A stretch of DNA of 64,000 nt from Emticicia sp051209875 (GTDB taxonomy: Bacteria > Bacteroidota > Bacteroidia > Cytophagales > Spirosomataceae). Of the stretch, positions 42,956-51,267 are shown piece after piece. The translations under genes were made by a program, and so were the position numbers. Position 1 is the first letter of the stretch. Every line of letters begins with the position of its first letter. The notes beneath the pieces are model-generated. The model saw only the letters and a program-made list of their open reading frames with translations. It did no database searches and was not told the origin of the DNA. The DNA is taken from NCBI RefSeq assembly GCF_051209875.1, contig NZ_JBNTQY010000001.1:3038001-3102000 (forward strand). The letters are read 5' to 3'.

Positions 42956-44254
42956 ATGAAAATTTTACTAAAATCTGTAAAAATAATTGATGCAAATGCT
43001 GACAATCATGGTCAGACAAAGGATATTTTTATAGAAAATGGGATTATTATTGCAATTGCAGATAATATTTCTCATCAAGCAGATCATATTTTTGAAGGAG
43101 AAAACCTTTGTGTTTCGGCGGGCTGGGTTGATATGCGGGTTTCTCCCAAAGATCCAGGGTATGAATCGAAGGAAGATTTAACTACTTTATGCCAAGCAGC
43201 AATGGCAGGTGGGTTTACAGAAATTTTCACCTTGCCAAATACCAAACCAATCGTACAAACCAAAGAAGCAATATCATATTTTAAAAGTTTTGCAAGCAAT
43301 CAGTTGATTGACATCCATGTAGGGGCAGCTATAACAAAAAATTGTGAAGGCAAAGACTTTACCGAAATGCTTGATCTCCAGAATGCTGGTGCAGCAGCTT
43401 TTACCGATGGCGAACATACAATATGGAACGCTGATATTTTGTTGAAAACATTACAATACCTCGCTCCTATTGATGCTTTACTGATGAATCGACCAGAGGA
43501 GCCAAGTATGACCATTTTTGGTCAGATGCACGAAGGAATTGAAAGCACCTTACTCGGTATGAAGGGGATTCCGAGTACAGCCGAAGAATTGATGATTATG
43601 AGAGACTTGAAATTATTGGAATATTTTTTAGGTTCAGAAATATCCGAAAATAAAACTTCAAAACTCCATTTTTCTACTATTTCCACTGCAAAAACAGTCG
43701 AAATGATAAGTGAAGCAAAAAAGAAAGGACTTCCTGTAAGTTGTGATATTGCTGCTCATCAGCTTGCTTTTATTGATACTGATTTAAAAGATTTTGATAC
43801 TAATTTAAAGGTAAACCCACCTTTTCGTAGCAAAAATGACATTATAGCACTACAACGGGGATTAGCAGATGGCACAATCGATGCAATTGTTTCAGACCAT
43901 AATCCACATGATGATGAGGCAAAAAATTTAGAGTTTGATTTAGCTGATTTTGGTATTATTGGTCTTGAAACAGCTTTTTCGGTAGCAAATACAAATAGTC
44001 AATTAAGTATCGAGCAATTGATTGATAAATTTACCAACAATCCTCGAAAATTATTGCGTTTACCAAAAGTAAAAATTGAAGTTGGAGAAATTGCTAATTT
44101 GACAGTTTTTGATCCTTCAATCAATTGGGTTTTCTCAAAAAATCATATTCACTCAAAATCAAAAAATACACCTTTCGTTGGTAAAGAATTAATCGGAAAA
44201 AGTGTGGCTGTAATTAACAAAGGGAAAATATACACAAATGATAGTAAAAAATAG
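42956..44254 (+). CDS. Dihydroorotase homologue lacking the metal-binding HxH motif
   Basis: 432 residues of amidohydrolase fold, closest to long-form dihydroorotases: AGWVDMRVSPKDPGYESKEDL, AMAGGFTEIFTLPNTKP, AAAFTDGEH, GIPSTAEELMI, and IDAIVSDHNPHDDEAKNLEF followed by GIIGLETAFS. In active enzymes the first motif reads DxHxHxREPG; here both histidines are replaced (Arg61 and Ser63). The histidines expected near NRPEEPS and in LHFSTIST are also absent, while the late Asp (SDHNPH) is kept. It is probably a pseudoenzyme like PyrC' of Pseudomonas, which supports aspartate carbamoyltransferase assembly. The next gene overlaps it by 17 bases. The name pyrC would be misleading. Confidence 0.8.
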   Translation: MKILLKSVKIIDANADNHGQTKDIFIENGIIIAIADNISHQADHIFEGENLCVSAGWVDMRVSPKDPGYESKEDLTTLCQAAMAGGFTEIFTLPNTKPIVQTKEAISYFKSFASNQLIDIHVGAAITKNCEGKDFTEMLDLQNAGAAAFTDGEHTIWNADILLKTLQYLAPIDALLMNRPEEPSMTIFGQMHEGIESTLLGMKGIPSTAEELMIMRDLKLLEYFLGSEISENKTSKLHFSTISTAKTVEMISEAKKKGLPVSCDIAAHQLAFIDTDLKDFDTNLKVNPPFRSKNDIIALQRGLADGTIDAIVSDHNPHDDEAKNLEFDLADFGIIGLETAFSVANTNSQLSIEQLIDKFTNNPRKLLRLPKVKIEVGEIANLTVFDPSINWVFSKNHIHSKSKNTPFVGKELIGKSVAVINKGKIYTNDSKK

Positions 44255-44786
44255 AATTATTCGAAGTGCATTGATTTACGGAAGTATTGCCGCGGCAATC
44301 TGTATCATAGTTGCCATGTTGCAATATTATGGCCTTCATAAAAGCCCTTTTGGACGCTATAAAGCCCCTGCTTTTGGTATTAATATTATTTTTATTGTGG
44401 TGGCTGTATGGACTTACCGTGCTAATAATGGTGGTATTTTGACATTTACGGAAGGCTTTTCGGTCGGTTTTATGACCAATCTTTTTGCTGCATTATTGAC
44501 AGCTTTGTTTTTTTATATTTTTGTTCAATTCATTGATAGTCAATGGGGTAATAACCAATCAATTATGCTTTGGGTCAATGAAAATATTGCTGGAATTGAA
44601 AAAATAAAGGATGCTCACATCAAAAATTTTGGATTAAAAGAATACAATGACTTATTGAAGCAAGCCAAAGAAGTACCTTCGGCTGGATTCGTTTTTTTAG
44701 ATGAACTTGGTAAGAAACAAATTTGTATCATTGCTGTAACTGTCATCTCAATAATTTTTAGACGACATACATTCACTGTATCATAG
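44238..44786 (+). CDS. DUF4199-like membrane protein, copy 1
   Basis: 182 residues with four membrane segments (about 11-30, 45-62, 78-100 and 155-172). The layout, with GGILTFTEGFSVGFMTNLFAA between the second and third segments, is that of DUF4199 proteins, which are almost confined to Bacteroidota. It overlaps the dihydroorotase homologue by 17 bases, indicating coupled translation. A second DUF4199 gene follows after 49 bases. Function is unknown for the family; an inner-membrane role is inferred. Confidence 0.7.
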   Translation: MIVKNRIIRSALIYGSIAAAICIIVAMLQYYGLHKSPFGRYKAPAFGINIIFIVVAVWTYRANNGGILTFTEGFSVGFMTNLFAALLTALFFYIFVQFIDSQWGNNQSIMLWVNENIAGIEKIKDAHIKNFGLKEYNDLLKQAKEVPSAGFVFLDELGKKQICIIAVTVISIIFRRHTFTVS

Positions 44787-44835
44787 TTTTTTTATACATT
44801 TACTTATCAAATTTACTTAACCCTAATCTTTACTC

Positions 44836-45351
44836 ATGGAAAAACCTTCAACTGCTCGCATTGCCCTCAAATGGGGATTAGTCACAGCAATATTGATAAT
44901 CATTTATACAGTCATTTTATATATGACTGGTCTTTTCAAGACACCATCATTATCATGGATAAGTTTTCTACTGTTATTAACTGGAATATTCTTAGCTCTA
45001 AGAGAATTCAAGTCATTGAATGGCAATTTTATGAGTTTTAGTGAAGGTTTGGGAGTAGGGACGCTCATGAGTGCCGTAACTGGTTTGATTGGCTCTATTT
45101 TTAGCTATATCTATATTAATTATATTGATACAACTATTATGCAGCAAATGAGTGATTTGCAAAGAGAACAATTGGAAGCAAGAGGAATGTCAACTGAGCA
45201 AGTTGACCAAGCGATGGAAATGGCTGCCAAATTTACATCTCCAGGTCTAATGTTTTTATTTGGAATCTTAGGGTATGTATTTTTTGGATTCATTTTTTCG
45301 TTAATAGTATCGGCTATTGTTAAGAACAGTAAACCAGAAGTTGAATTTTAA
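44836..45351 (+). CDS. DUF4199 membrane protein, copy 2
   Basis: 171 residues with four membrane segments (about 11-30, 39-56, 70-95 and 135-162) and a short soluble loop rich in Gln and Glu (about 100-130: MSDLQREQLEARGMSTEQVD). The FMSFSEGLGVGTLMSAVTG stretch matches the FTFTEGFSVGF stretch of copy 1 in place and pattern, so the two are diverged paralogues. DUF4199 has no known activity. It lies 82 bases before gldF, with a small ACGATTTT/AAAATCGT dyad (45369-45405) in the gap. Confidence 0.8.
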   Translation: MEKPSTARIALKWGLVTAILIIIYTVILYMTGLFKTPSLSWISFLLLLTGIFLALREFKSLNGNFMSFSEGLGVGTLMSAVTGLIGSIFSYIYINYIDTTIMQQMSDLQREQLEARGMSTEQVDQAMEMAAKFTSPGLMFLFGILGYVFFGFIFSLIVSAIVKNSKPEVEF

Positions 45352-45432
45352 TACGTTATTGACTAAATACGATTTTTCAAAATTAATTTCTCCAATTAAA
45401 ATCGTCATTCGTCAATTGTAAATCCTTTAATA

Positions 45433-46155
45433 ATGTTTGCTATTTTCCGAAAAGAATTAAATAGTTTTCTCAATTCACTTGTTGCTTATATAGTAATTGG
45501 CGTATTTTTAGTCTTTGTTGGCCTTTTTACGTGGTTTTTTGATTCAAATGTACTAGATTATGGTTATGCCGACTTGAATAACTTTTTTCAGTTGACACCA
45601 TATATTTTCATTTTTTTGATTCCTGCTATTACGATGAGGTCTTTTTCGGAAGAATTTAAAAGTGGCACAATCGAATTACTTTTCACCAAACCTTTGACTG
45701 ATTGGCAAATAATTTTGGGTAAGTTTTTAGCAATATTTCTCTTAATTTTACTCGCTTTATTGCCTACTTTATTATATTATTATTCTGTTTATCAGTTGGG
45801 AAATCCCAAAGGAAATATTGATTCGGCCGCAGTTATTGGCTCTTATTTAGGTCTTTTACTATTAGGAGGAGTTTTTGCTGGCATTGGACTTTGGGCCTCT
45901 TCACTAACTGATAATCAGATTGTTGCCTTTATATTTGGTACGGTTATTTGTTATTTTCTTTATGATGGAATCAATCAATTTGCCAATCTATTTAGTGGAA
46001 CAACTCAATTCATTATCAATTATTTTGGACTAAGCTATCATTATGAATCGCTTGGGCGTGGATTGATTGATTCAAAAGATGTCATATTCTTGTTAAGTAT
46101 TATTTTCTTGATGTTATTTCTAACAAAATTAAGATTAACTGCAAAGAAAAATTAG
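45433..46155 (+). CDS. gldF: GldF-type ABC-2 permease (gliding motility-associated)
   Basis: 240 residues with six membrane segments. Features of GldF: MFAIFRKELNSFLNSLVAYIV at the N-terminus, LTPYIFIFLIPAITMRSFSEE, FKSGTIELLFTKPLTDWQIILGKF (in two parts) and NYFGLSYHYESLGRGLIDSKD. GldF pairs with the ATPase GldA and with GldG to form an ABC transporter required for gliding in Flavobacterium johnsoniae. Here gldG, which normally follows directly, is missing; the next gene is a PhzF-like isomerase. It may therefore be a general ABC-2 permease of the GldF family or have its partner elsewhere. Confidence 0.8.
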   Translation: MFAIFRKELNSFLNSLVAYIVIGVFLVFVGLFTWFFDSNVLDYGYADLNNFFQLTPYIFIFLIPAITMRSFSEEFKSGTIELLFTKPLTDWQIILGKFLAIFLLILLALLPTLLYYYSVYQLGNPKGNIDSAAVIGSYLGLLLLGGVFAGIGLWASSLTDNQIVAFIFGTVICYFLYDGINQFANLFSGTTQFIINYFGLSYHYESLGRGLIDSKDVIFLLSIIFLMLFLTKLRLTAKKN

Positions 46156-46246
46156 GTTCTTCGGCTGTCTTCTACTTCGCTCAGACACCAAAGTACATTG
46201 AGTTAATAAAAATAAATCACTCATTCATTATTTCAACCATTGATTT

Positions 46247-47038
46247 ATGCAACTTCCTATCTATCAAGTAGATGCGTTCACTGATAAGCTTTTTGGTGGT
46301 AATCCAGCAGCCGTTATTCCTTTGAAAAATTGGTTGCCTGATGAATTAATGCAAAAAATTGCCTTGGAAAATAATCTTTCAGAAACAGCTTTTTTTGTTA
46401 CTATTGATACAAATCAATTTCAAATTCGTTGGTTTACCCCTACTATTGAAGTTAATCTATGTGGACACGCTACTTTAGCAACAGCTTTTGTAATTTTTAA
46501 TATATTGAAGTGCCAGCAAGATACTATTTTTTTTGAATCAAAAAGTGGTATCTTGAAAGTTAGAAAAGAAGGAAATTGGCTTGAATTAGATTTTCCTGCA
46601 CAAGCAATTGTAGCTGCTCAAGCTCCCGAAGGGCTCATTGAAGGCATTGGTAAAAAACCGCTTGAAGTTTATCGGGCTTCTGATGATTATCTATTGGTTT
46701 ATAAATCACAGAAAGATATTGAAGAAATTTCTCCTAATTTTAATACGTTGAAACAAGTTAAAGCTCGTGGTGTAATCATTACCTCAAAGGCCAAATCGAA
46801 GCGTTTAGACTTTGTTTCAAGGTTTTTTGGTCCAGGTTCAGGCATTGATGAAGATCCTGTGACGGGTTCTGCACATACTAAATTAGTACCATTTTGGGCA
46901 AATATTTTAAATAAAAACGAACTCATTGCCGAGCAAATTTCCAGTCGAAAAGGCTTCCTTAAATGTAAACTCGTCGGGGATAGAGTTTTGATGACTGGAA
47001 AAGGCAAGTTATTTTTAAAAGGAAAAATAACTTTATAA
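46247..47038 (+). CDS. PhzF family isomerase-like protein
   Basis: 263 residues, a little shorter than PhzF. The fold is a duplicated diaminopimelate-epimerase-like hotdog: IYQVDAFTDKLFGGNPAAVIPL with the catalytic-site Glu in LENNLSETAFFV, NLCGHATLATAFVIF, and the second half RFFGPGSGIDEDPVTGSAH. PhzF itself isomerises a phenazine precursor, but most relatives outside phenazine clusters have unknown substrates. No phenazine gene is near. The short gap before it (46156-46246) holds nothing clear. Convergent with the GH13 gene. Confidence 0.85.
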   Translation: MQLPIYQVDAFTDKLFGGNPAAVIPLKNWLPDELMQKIALENNLSETAFFVTIDTNQFQIRWFTPTIEVNLCGHATLATAFVIFNILKCQQDTIFFESKSGILKVRKEGNWLELDFPAQAIVAAQAPEGLIEGIGKKPLEVYRASDDYLLVYKSQKDIEEISPNFNTLKQVKARGVIITSKAKSKRLDFVSRFFGPGSGIDEDPVTGSAHTKLVPFWANILNKNELIAEQISSRKGFLKCKLVGDRVLMTGKGKLFLKGKITL

Positions 47039-47123
47039 TTATAGCAAACTTATCCTGAGATTAAAACCCAAATTAAATGGGAAATAAACGATTATACTAA
47101 TATTTCAGTATGACATCATTTTT

Positions 47124-48968
47124 TTAATGAATTTCAAAAATCGTTGTAGATTTAGCTGGAACTAAAATTTGATTTTTGAGCAATTGTGATTCTTTACTAA
47201 AAATATTTTGAATATAAGTTTTACCCTTCAAAATCTCATTAAAATGTTTCGGGTCAATTGATGAGATTTTTTCGTTTTTATTCAGTACTACCATCACCAT
47301 TTTTTTGTTATCATATCTAAAATAGACATAAATACCATCAAAAGGAGCAAAATGGAGTGTTTTTCCTGTCGAAATTACAGGATTCATTTTTCGCCAATTC
47401 AACAATTGTTTTAAATAAACTTTGGTGCTTTTTTGTGCATCTGACAAACCTTTTTCAGAAAAAACACTCATACTATCTTCTTTCCAACCACCAGGAAAAT
47501 CTGAGCGAATTAGTCCATCAACTTTATGATGCCCAGTATTTTGCATCAAAACTTCAGTACCATAATATATCTGTGGAATTCCTCTTGTAGTGAGCAAATA
47601 CGCCAAAGCCATTTTTGTGAGTTCTACATCTTCATTTAGCTGAGTGAAAAGTCTATCCATATCATGGTTGTCACCCATAATCAGAATGTTTGAAGGATCG
47701 GCATAAACAAAATCATTGGCTAAAGCTTCGTATAAAACGATCAACCCTCTCCCCCAAGTCTCTTTCTCAGTGAGAGCTTTCACGAGTGCCTCTTGCAATG
47801 GAAAATCCATGATACTCGTCAAACAACCATTGTAGCCATCAGTATTTTTTTTGCCTCTTTGCCAGTATGATGTTATAAGTGGATTTAGACTCCATTCTTC
47901 ACCTACAATACTGAAATTTGGATATTCATCCATAATTGCACAACTCCAATTTTTTAAAAAAGTTTTGTCAGAATAACCATAAGTGTCTTGGCGAATACCT
48001 CCCAATTGTAAGGTTTCTATCCACCAAATAGTGTTTTGTATCAAATAATTAGCCATGAAAGGATTTTCACCGTTCATATCCGGCATCATTCTATCAAACC
48101 AACCCTTTTTCATAAATTCCTTGTCATAATCTGAAGCATATAAGTCTTGGTTTACCGTTCGACGATGATTGGTTGATGTCTTGGTATCAGGATAATTTAG
48201 CCAATTTTTAAATGGTAAATCTTCGGTCCACCAATAACCGTATCCTGTGTGATTAAGAACTTCATCAAAAATCAATTTGATACCTTTTTGACTGGCTTTT
48301 GTAGAAAGTTCTTTGTAATCATCAAGAGTTCCATATCGTGGGTCAACTTTATAATGATTTGTGATTGCATATCCATGATACGAGTAACCTGACATATTAT
48401 TTTCGAGAACTGGTGTAGGCCAAATGGCTGTAAAACCCATTTCAGCTATATAATCAAGGCTGTTTATCATTCCTCTAATGTCACCACCGTGACGTCCACC
48501 ATCAAAACTGCGGTTGATTTTTGCTTCTTTCATTCCTAAAACAATATCATTGGAATAATCACCATTGACAAAGCGGTCGGGAGTAATAAGGTATATTACA
48601 TCTGATGAATTAAAACCACGCATCTGGGTCGATGACTGTTGTTTGGCTAATAAGCTATAATTGTAGTGGTAAACGGTTTTTCCAGCTTTTTTGAATTTGA
48701 TAGTAAAACTACCCGCTCTGGCAGTTTTGGCAATCACCAAATCGAGAAAAAGATAATTTTTGCTATCGGCTTTATTAACTTTTTTGATGCTTACACCTGA
48801 GTAATTAATTATCGGCTGGGTGTCACTAATGTTCTCTCCATGAATCAATAATTGCAAATTTGGATTTTTCAAGCCCACCCACCAATTAAGCGGTTCAACA
48901 TGATGAATTTGTGCGTTTGCTTTAAGTAAGAAACAACAAATAAATACCACTAGGTAAATCTTTTTCAT
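47124..48968 (-). CDS. Secreted GH13 alpha-amylase / cyclomaltodextrinase-like
   Basis: 614 residues. A signal peptide ends at ANAQ (20), an N-terminal immunoglobulin-like domain (about 22-120) resembles the cyclomaltodextrinase N-domain, and the GH13 barrel follows. Catalytic regions: IFDEVLNHTGYGYWW (region I), GIRQDTYGY with the nucleophile Asp near residue 329, IVGEEWSLNP with the acid/base Glu near 357, and MGDNHDMDRLF with the third Asp near 433. A C-terminal beta domain ends the chain. It would degrade starch, pullulan or cyclodextrins in the periplasm or at the surface. No susC/susD pair is adjacent. Confidence 0.9.
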   Translation of the reverse strand: MKKIYLVVFICCFLLKANAQIHHVEPLNWWVGLKNPNLQLLIHGENISDTQPIINYSGVSIKKVNKADSKNYLFLDLVIAKTARAGSFTIKFKKAGKTVYHYNYSLLAKQQSSTQMRGFNSSDVIYLITPDRFVNGDYSNDIVLGMKEAKINRSFDGGRHGGDIRGMINSLDYIAEMGFTAIWPTPVLENNMSGYSYHGYAITNHYKVDPRYGTLDDYKELSTKASQKGIKLIFDEVLNHTGYGYWWTEDLPFKNWLNYPDTKTSTNHRRTVNQDLYASDYDKEFMKKGWFDRMMPDMNGENPFMANYLIQNTIWWIETLQLGGIRQDTYGYSDKTFLKNWSCAIMDEYPNFSIVGEEWSLNPLITSYWQRGKKNTDGYNGCLTSIMDFPLQEALVKALTEKETWGRGLIVLYEALANDFVYADPSNILIMGDNHDMDRLFTQLNEDVELTKMALAYLLTTRGIPQIYYGTEVLMQNTGHHKVDGLIRSDFPGGWKEDSMSVFSEKGLSDAQKSTKVYLKQLLNWRKMNPVISTGKTLHFAPFDGIYVYFRYDNKKMVMVVLNKNEKISSIDPKHFNEILKGKTYIQNIFSKESQLLKNQILVPAKSTTIFEIH

Positions 48969-49384
48969 TTTTATATGAATTTATAAGGAATATCCAAAAG
49001 CTCTACAGGATAGTGAATCAATTTTTATAGCATAACTTTTTGATTTCATTATGAAACAATGAACCACCATTTTTAAATAAAAAAACAATCTAATATCTAT
49101 CAACTTTTAATGAAGGCAAGATACTATTTTTTTACCTTTAATAAAAAGAATCAAATGATGTCATTTTGGGTAAACCATGTATATAGAAATTTTTAAATAT
49201 AAAAAACAAATATCTCAAAAAACTTGACACCCCCTACCTTGATGTTGTACCTTTGCGACCTATTTATATTAGGTTGAGTAATATTTCTTCGCCTAAATTT
49301 CTTCATGTAAGATAAAAGCACCCCAAAACATGAATGAAATCAAACAAAATTTTCTGTAAAAAACAGAATTGGGAATAAATAAAA
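48969..49384. other. Divergent intergenic region between GH13 and queA
   Basis: 416 AT-rich bases. It holds the queA promoter at 49224-49255 and, in the leader behind it, a weak TTAGG/CCTAA hairpin and a possible nine-codon frame (49330-49359). No promoter with a full -7 match was seen for the GH13 gene. Confidence 0.5.
49224..49255 (+). promoter_or_regulatory. Promoter for queA
   Basis: TTG (49224-49226), 21 bases, TACCTTTG (49248-49255): a full consensus match. The predicted leader is about 120 bases. Confidence 0.65.
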
Positions 49385-50437
49385 ATGAAACTTTCAGAAT
49401 TCAAAATTGATCTTCCGCACAGCCTTATTGCCATGCACCCTCACGAGCAGCGTGATGGAGGTCGTATGATGGTAGTTAATCGCAAAACCAAAAAAATTGA
49501 ACATAAAATGTTTAAAGACATTGTTGATTATTTTGGTGAAAAAGATACCTTGGTTGTTAATAATACTAAAGTTTTCCCAGCACGTCTATACGGTTCTAAA
49601 GAAAAAACTGGAGCTAAAATTGAGGTTTTTTTATTGCGAGAACTCAACCGTGAAATGCGTTTATGGGATGTTTTGGTTGATCCAGCTCGTAAAATTCGTG
49701 TCGGTAATAAATTATATTTTGGAGATAGCGATTTGGTTGCTGAAGTCATTGATAACACAACTTCTCGTGGTCGTACAATCCGTTTTTTGTTTGATGGTTC
49801 TCATGAAGAAATGATGAAGGCTGTTCACGAATTAGGTGAAACACCTCTTCCGATTGATATAATCAAACGCCCAGTAACCGAGGAAGATCGTGTGCGTTAT
49901 CAGACAATATTTGCAGAAAACGAAGGAGCTGTTGCTGCTCCAACGGCTGGAATGCACTTTACTAAAAATGTTCAACGTAGAATGGAAATTAAAGGTACTA
50001 ACTTTTGTCCAATCACTTTGCACATTGGTATTGGTACTTTCCGTCAGGTTGATGTGGAAGATTTAACTAAGCATAAAACAGATTCAGAAAACTTTTTCAT
50101 TCCTGAAAGTACCTGTGAAATCGTGAATCGCTCGATTGACATGGAAGGTAAAATTTGTGCCATCGGTACAACTGCCATGAAAGCTATCGAATCTTCTGTA
50201 TCTGCAAGTGACCACTTGAAACCAGTTGATAATGGTTGGACAGATAAATTCATCTTCCCTCCTTTTGAATTTAAAATTACCAATGCTCTATTAACAAATT
50301 TCCACTTGCCAGAGTCAATCCTATTGATGACAGCCTGTGCTTTTGGTGGACATGAATTGATCATGCACGCATATAACGAAGCCATCAAGGAAAAGTACAA
50401 ATTCTTCACTTATGGTGATGCCATGTTGATATTGTAG
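49385..50437 (+). CDS. queA: tRNA preQ1(34) S-adenosylmethionine ribosyltransferase-isomerase
   Basis: 350 residues, standard length. Motifs: MKLSEFKIDLPHSLIAMHP, DTLVVNNTKVFPARLYG, KIEVFLLRELNREMRLWDVL, GETPLPIDIIKRPVTEEDRVRYQT (in two parts), EGAVAAPTAGMHFTKN, TLHIGIGTFRQVDVEDL and LTNFHLPESILLMTACAFGG. It transfers the ribosyl part of SAM to preQ1 in tRNA to give epoxyqueuosine, the penultimate step to queuosine, in the cytoplasm. It has its own promoter and terminator and stands apart from ispD. No other queuosine gene is in the window. Confidence 0.97.
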   Translation: MKLSEFKIDLPHSLIAMHPHEQRDGGRMMVVNRKTKKIEHKMFKDIVDYFGEKDTLVVNNTKVFPARLYGSKEKTGAKIEVFLLRELNREMRLWDVLVDPARKIRVGNKLYFGDSDLVAEVIDNTTSRGRTIRFLFDGSHEEMMKAVHELGETPLPIDIIKRPVTEEDRVRYQTIFAENEGAVAAPTAGMHFTKNVQRRMEIKGTNFCPITLHIGIGTFRQVDVEDLTKHKTDSENFFIPESTCEIVNRSIDMEGKICAIGTTAMKAIESSVSASDHLKPVDNGWTDKFIFPPFEFKITNALLTNFHLPESILLMTACAFGGHELIMHAYNEAIKEKYKFFTYGDAMLIL

Positions 50438-50445
50438 CCCCACTC

Positions 50446-50476
50446 AGCCCTTCCAAATCGGGAGGGCTTTTTTTTC
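50446..50476 (+). terminator. Intrinsic terminator after queA
   Basis: AGCCCTTCC (50446-50454) pairs with GGGAGGGCT (50460-50468), one wobble, around AAATC, followed by nine Ts. The ispD start codon follows only seven bases after the T run. Confidence 0.88.
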
Positions 50477-50482
50477 TTTTAA

Positions 50483-51181
50483 ATGGACTCACCTTTAAAA
50501 TACGCAATCATTGTTGCTGGTGGAAGTGGTAGCAGAATGAAAAGCGAAATTCCAAAGCAATTTTTACCACTTGCTGGAAAACCTATTTTACTACACACCG
50601 TAGAGGTATTTCTACAAATAACTGATATTCAACTAATTATTGTTCTTCCTAAAAATGATATTGATTATTGGCATCAGATTACACAATCGAATGCAAACAT
50701 TCAATCATTTAAAAATTCAATTATCATTACTGAAGGTGGAGCTACAAGATTTCAGTCTGTAAAAAATGGTTTAAAACAAATCAAAGATGATGGATTAGTG
50801 GCCGTTCATGATGGAGTTAGACCATTAGTAAGTCTTGATATTATCCAAAAATCTTATCAAGTTGCTTATGAACATGGTACTGCGGTGACGAGTGTTTGGG
50901 TAAAGGATTCGGTAAGAGAGGTGGATAAAGACGGAAAAAACTTGGCTATTGATCGTACAAAATTAAAACTTATACAAACGCCACAAACATTTCGATTAAG
51001 CCTTTTCAAAAAGGCTTTTGAGGTAGAAGAGGAAGCTTTTTTTACAGATTGTGCCAGTGTACTTGAATTTTCTGGTCAGCAAATCAATTTAATTGACGGA
51101 GCTTATGAGAATATTAAAATTACCACTCCTGAGGATATGATTGTCGCTGAGGCTTTTTTAAAATTGAAAATTGAAAATTGA
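50483..51181 (+). CDS. ispD: 2-C-methyl-D-erythritol 4-phosphate cytidylyltransferase
   Basis: 232 residues, normal length. Motifs: YAIIVAGGSGSRMKSEIPKQ with the CTP-binding loop, FLPLAGKPILLHTVEVF, GGATRFQSVKNGLKQI, VAVHDGVRPLVS, KDSVREVD, RTKLKLIQTPQTFR, and FFTDCASVLEFSG with IKITTPEDMIVAEAF. It couples MEP to CTP in the non-mevalonate isoprenoid pathway in the cytoplasm. The last residues (KLKIEN) and the stop codon lie inside an AAAATTG tandem repeat (51160-51208), so a change in copy number would shift the frame and alter the tail. That tail is beyond the conserved domain. Confidence 0.96.
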   Translation: MDSPLKYAIIVAGGSGSRMKSEIPKQFLPLAGKPILLHTVEVFLQITDIQLIIVLPKNDIDYWHQITQSNANIQSFKNSIIITEGGATRFQSVKNGLKQIKDDGLVAVHDGVRPLVSLDIIQKSYQVAYEHGTAVTSVWVKDSVREVDKDGKNLAIDRTKLKLIQTPQTFRLSLFKKAFEVEEEAFFTDCASVLEFSGQQINLIDGAYENIKITTPEDMIVAEAFLKLKIEN

Positions 51182-51208
51182 AAATTGAAAATTGAAAATT
51201 GAAAATTT
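51160..51208 (+). repeat. AAAATTG tandem repeat across the ispD stop codon
   Basis: Six exact copies of AAAATTG (51160-51201) plus a partial seventh. The ispD stop lies at the end of the third copy. As the unit is seven bases, gain or loss of one copy shifts the frame at the C-terminus. Confidence 0.9.
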
Positions 51209-51267
51209 TGGTCTGTGTTCTTTCATATTCCAACGCAAATCATCATTTATTTTAAATTATCTATTGT

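Noticed and set aside
49330..49359. Nine-codon leader peptide before queA as a gene
   Set aside because: Too short to support from sequence alone; kept only as a low-interest observation.
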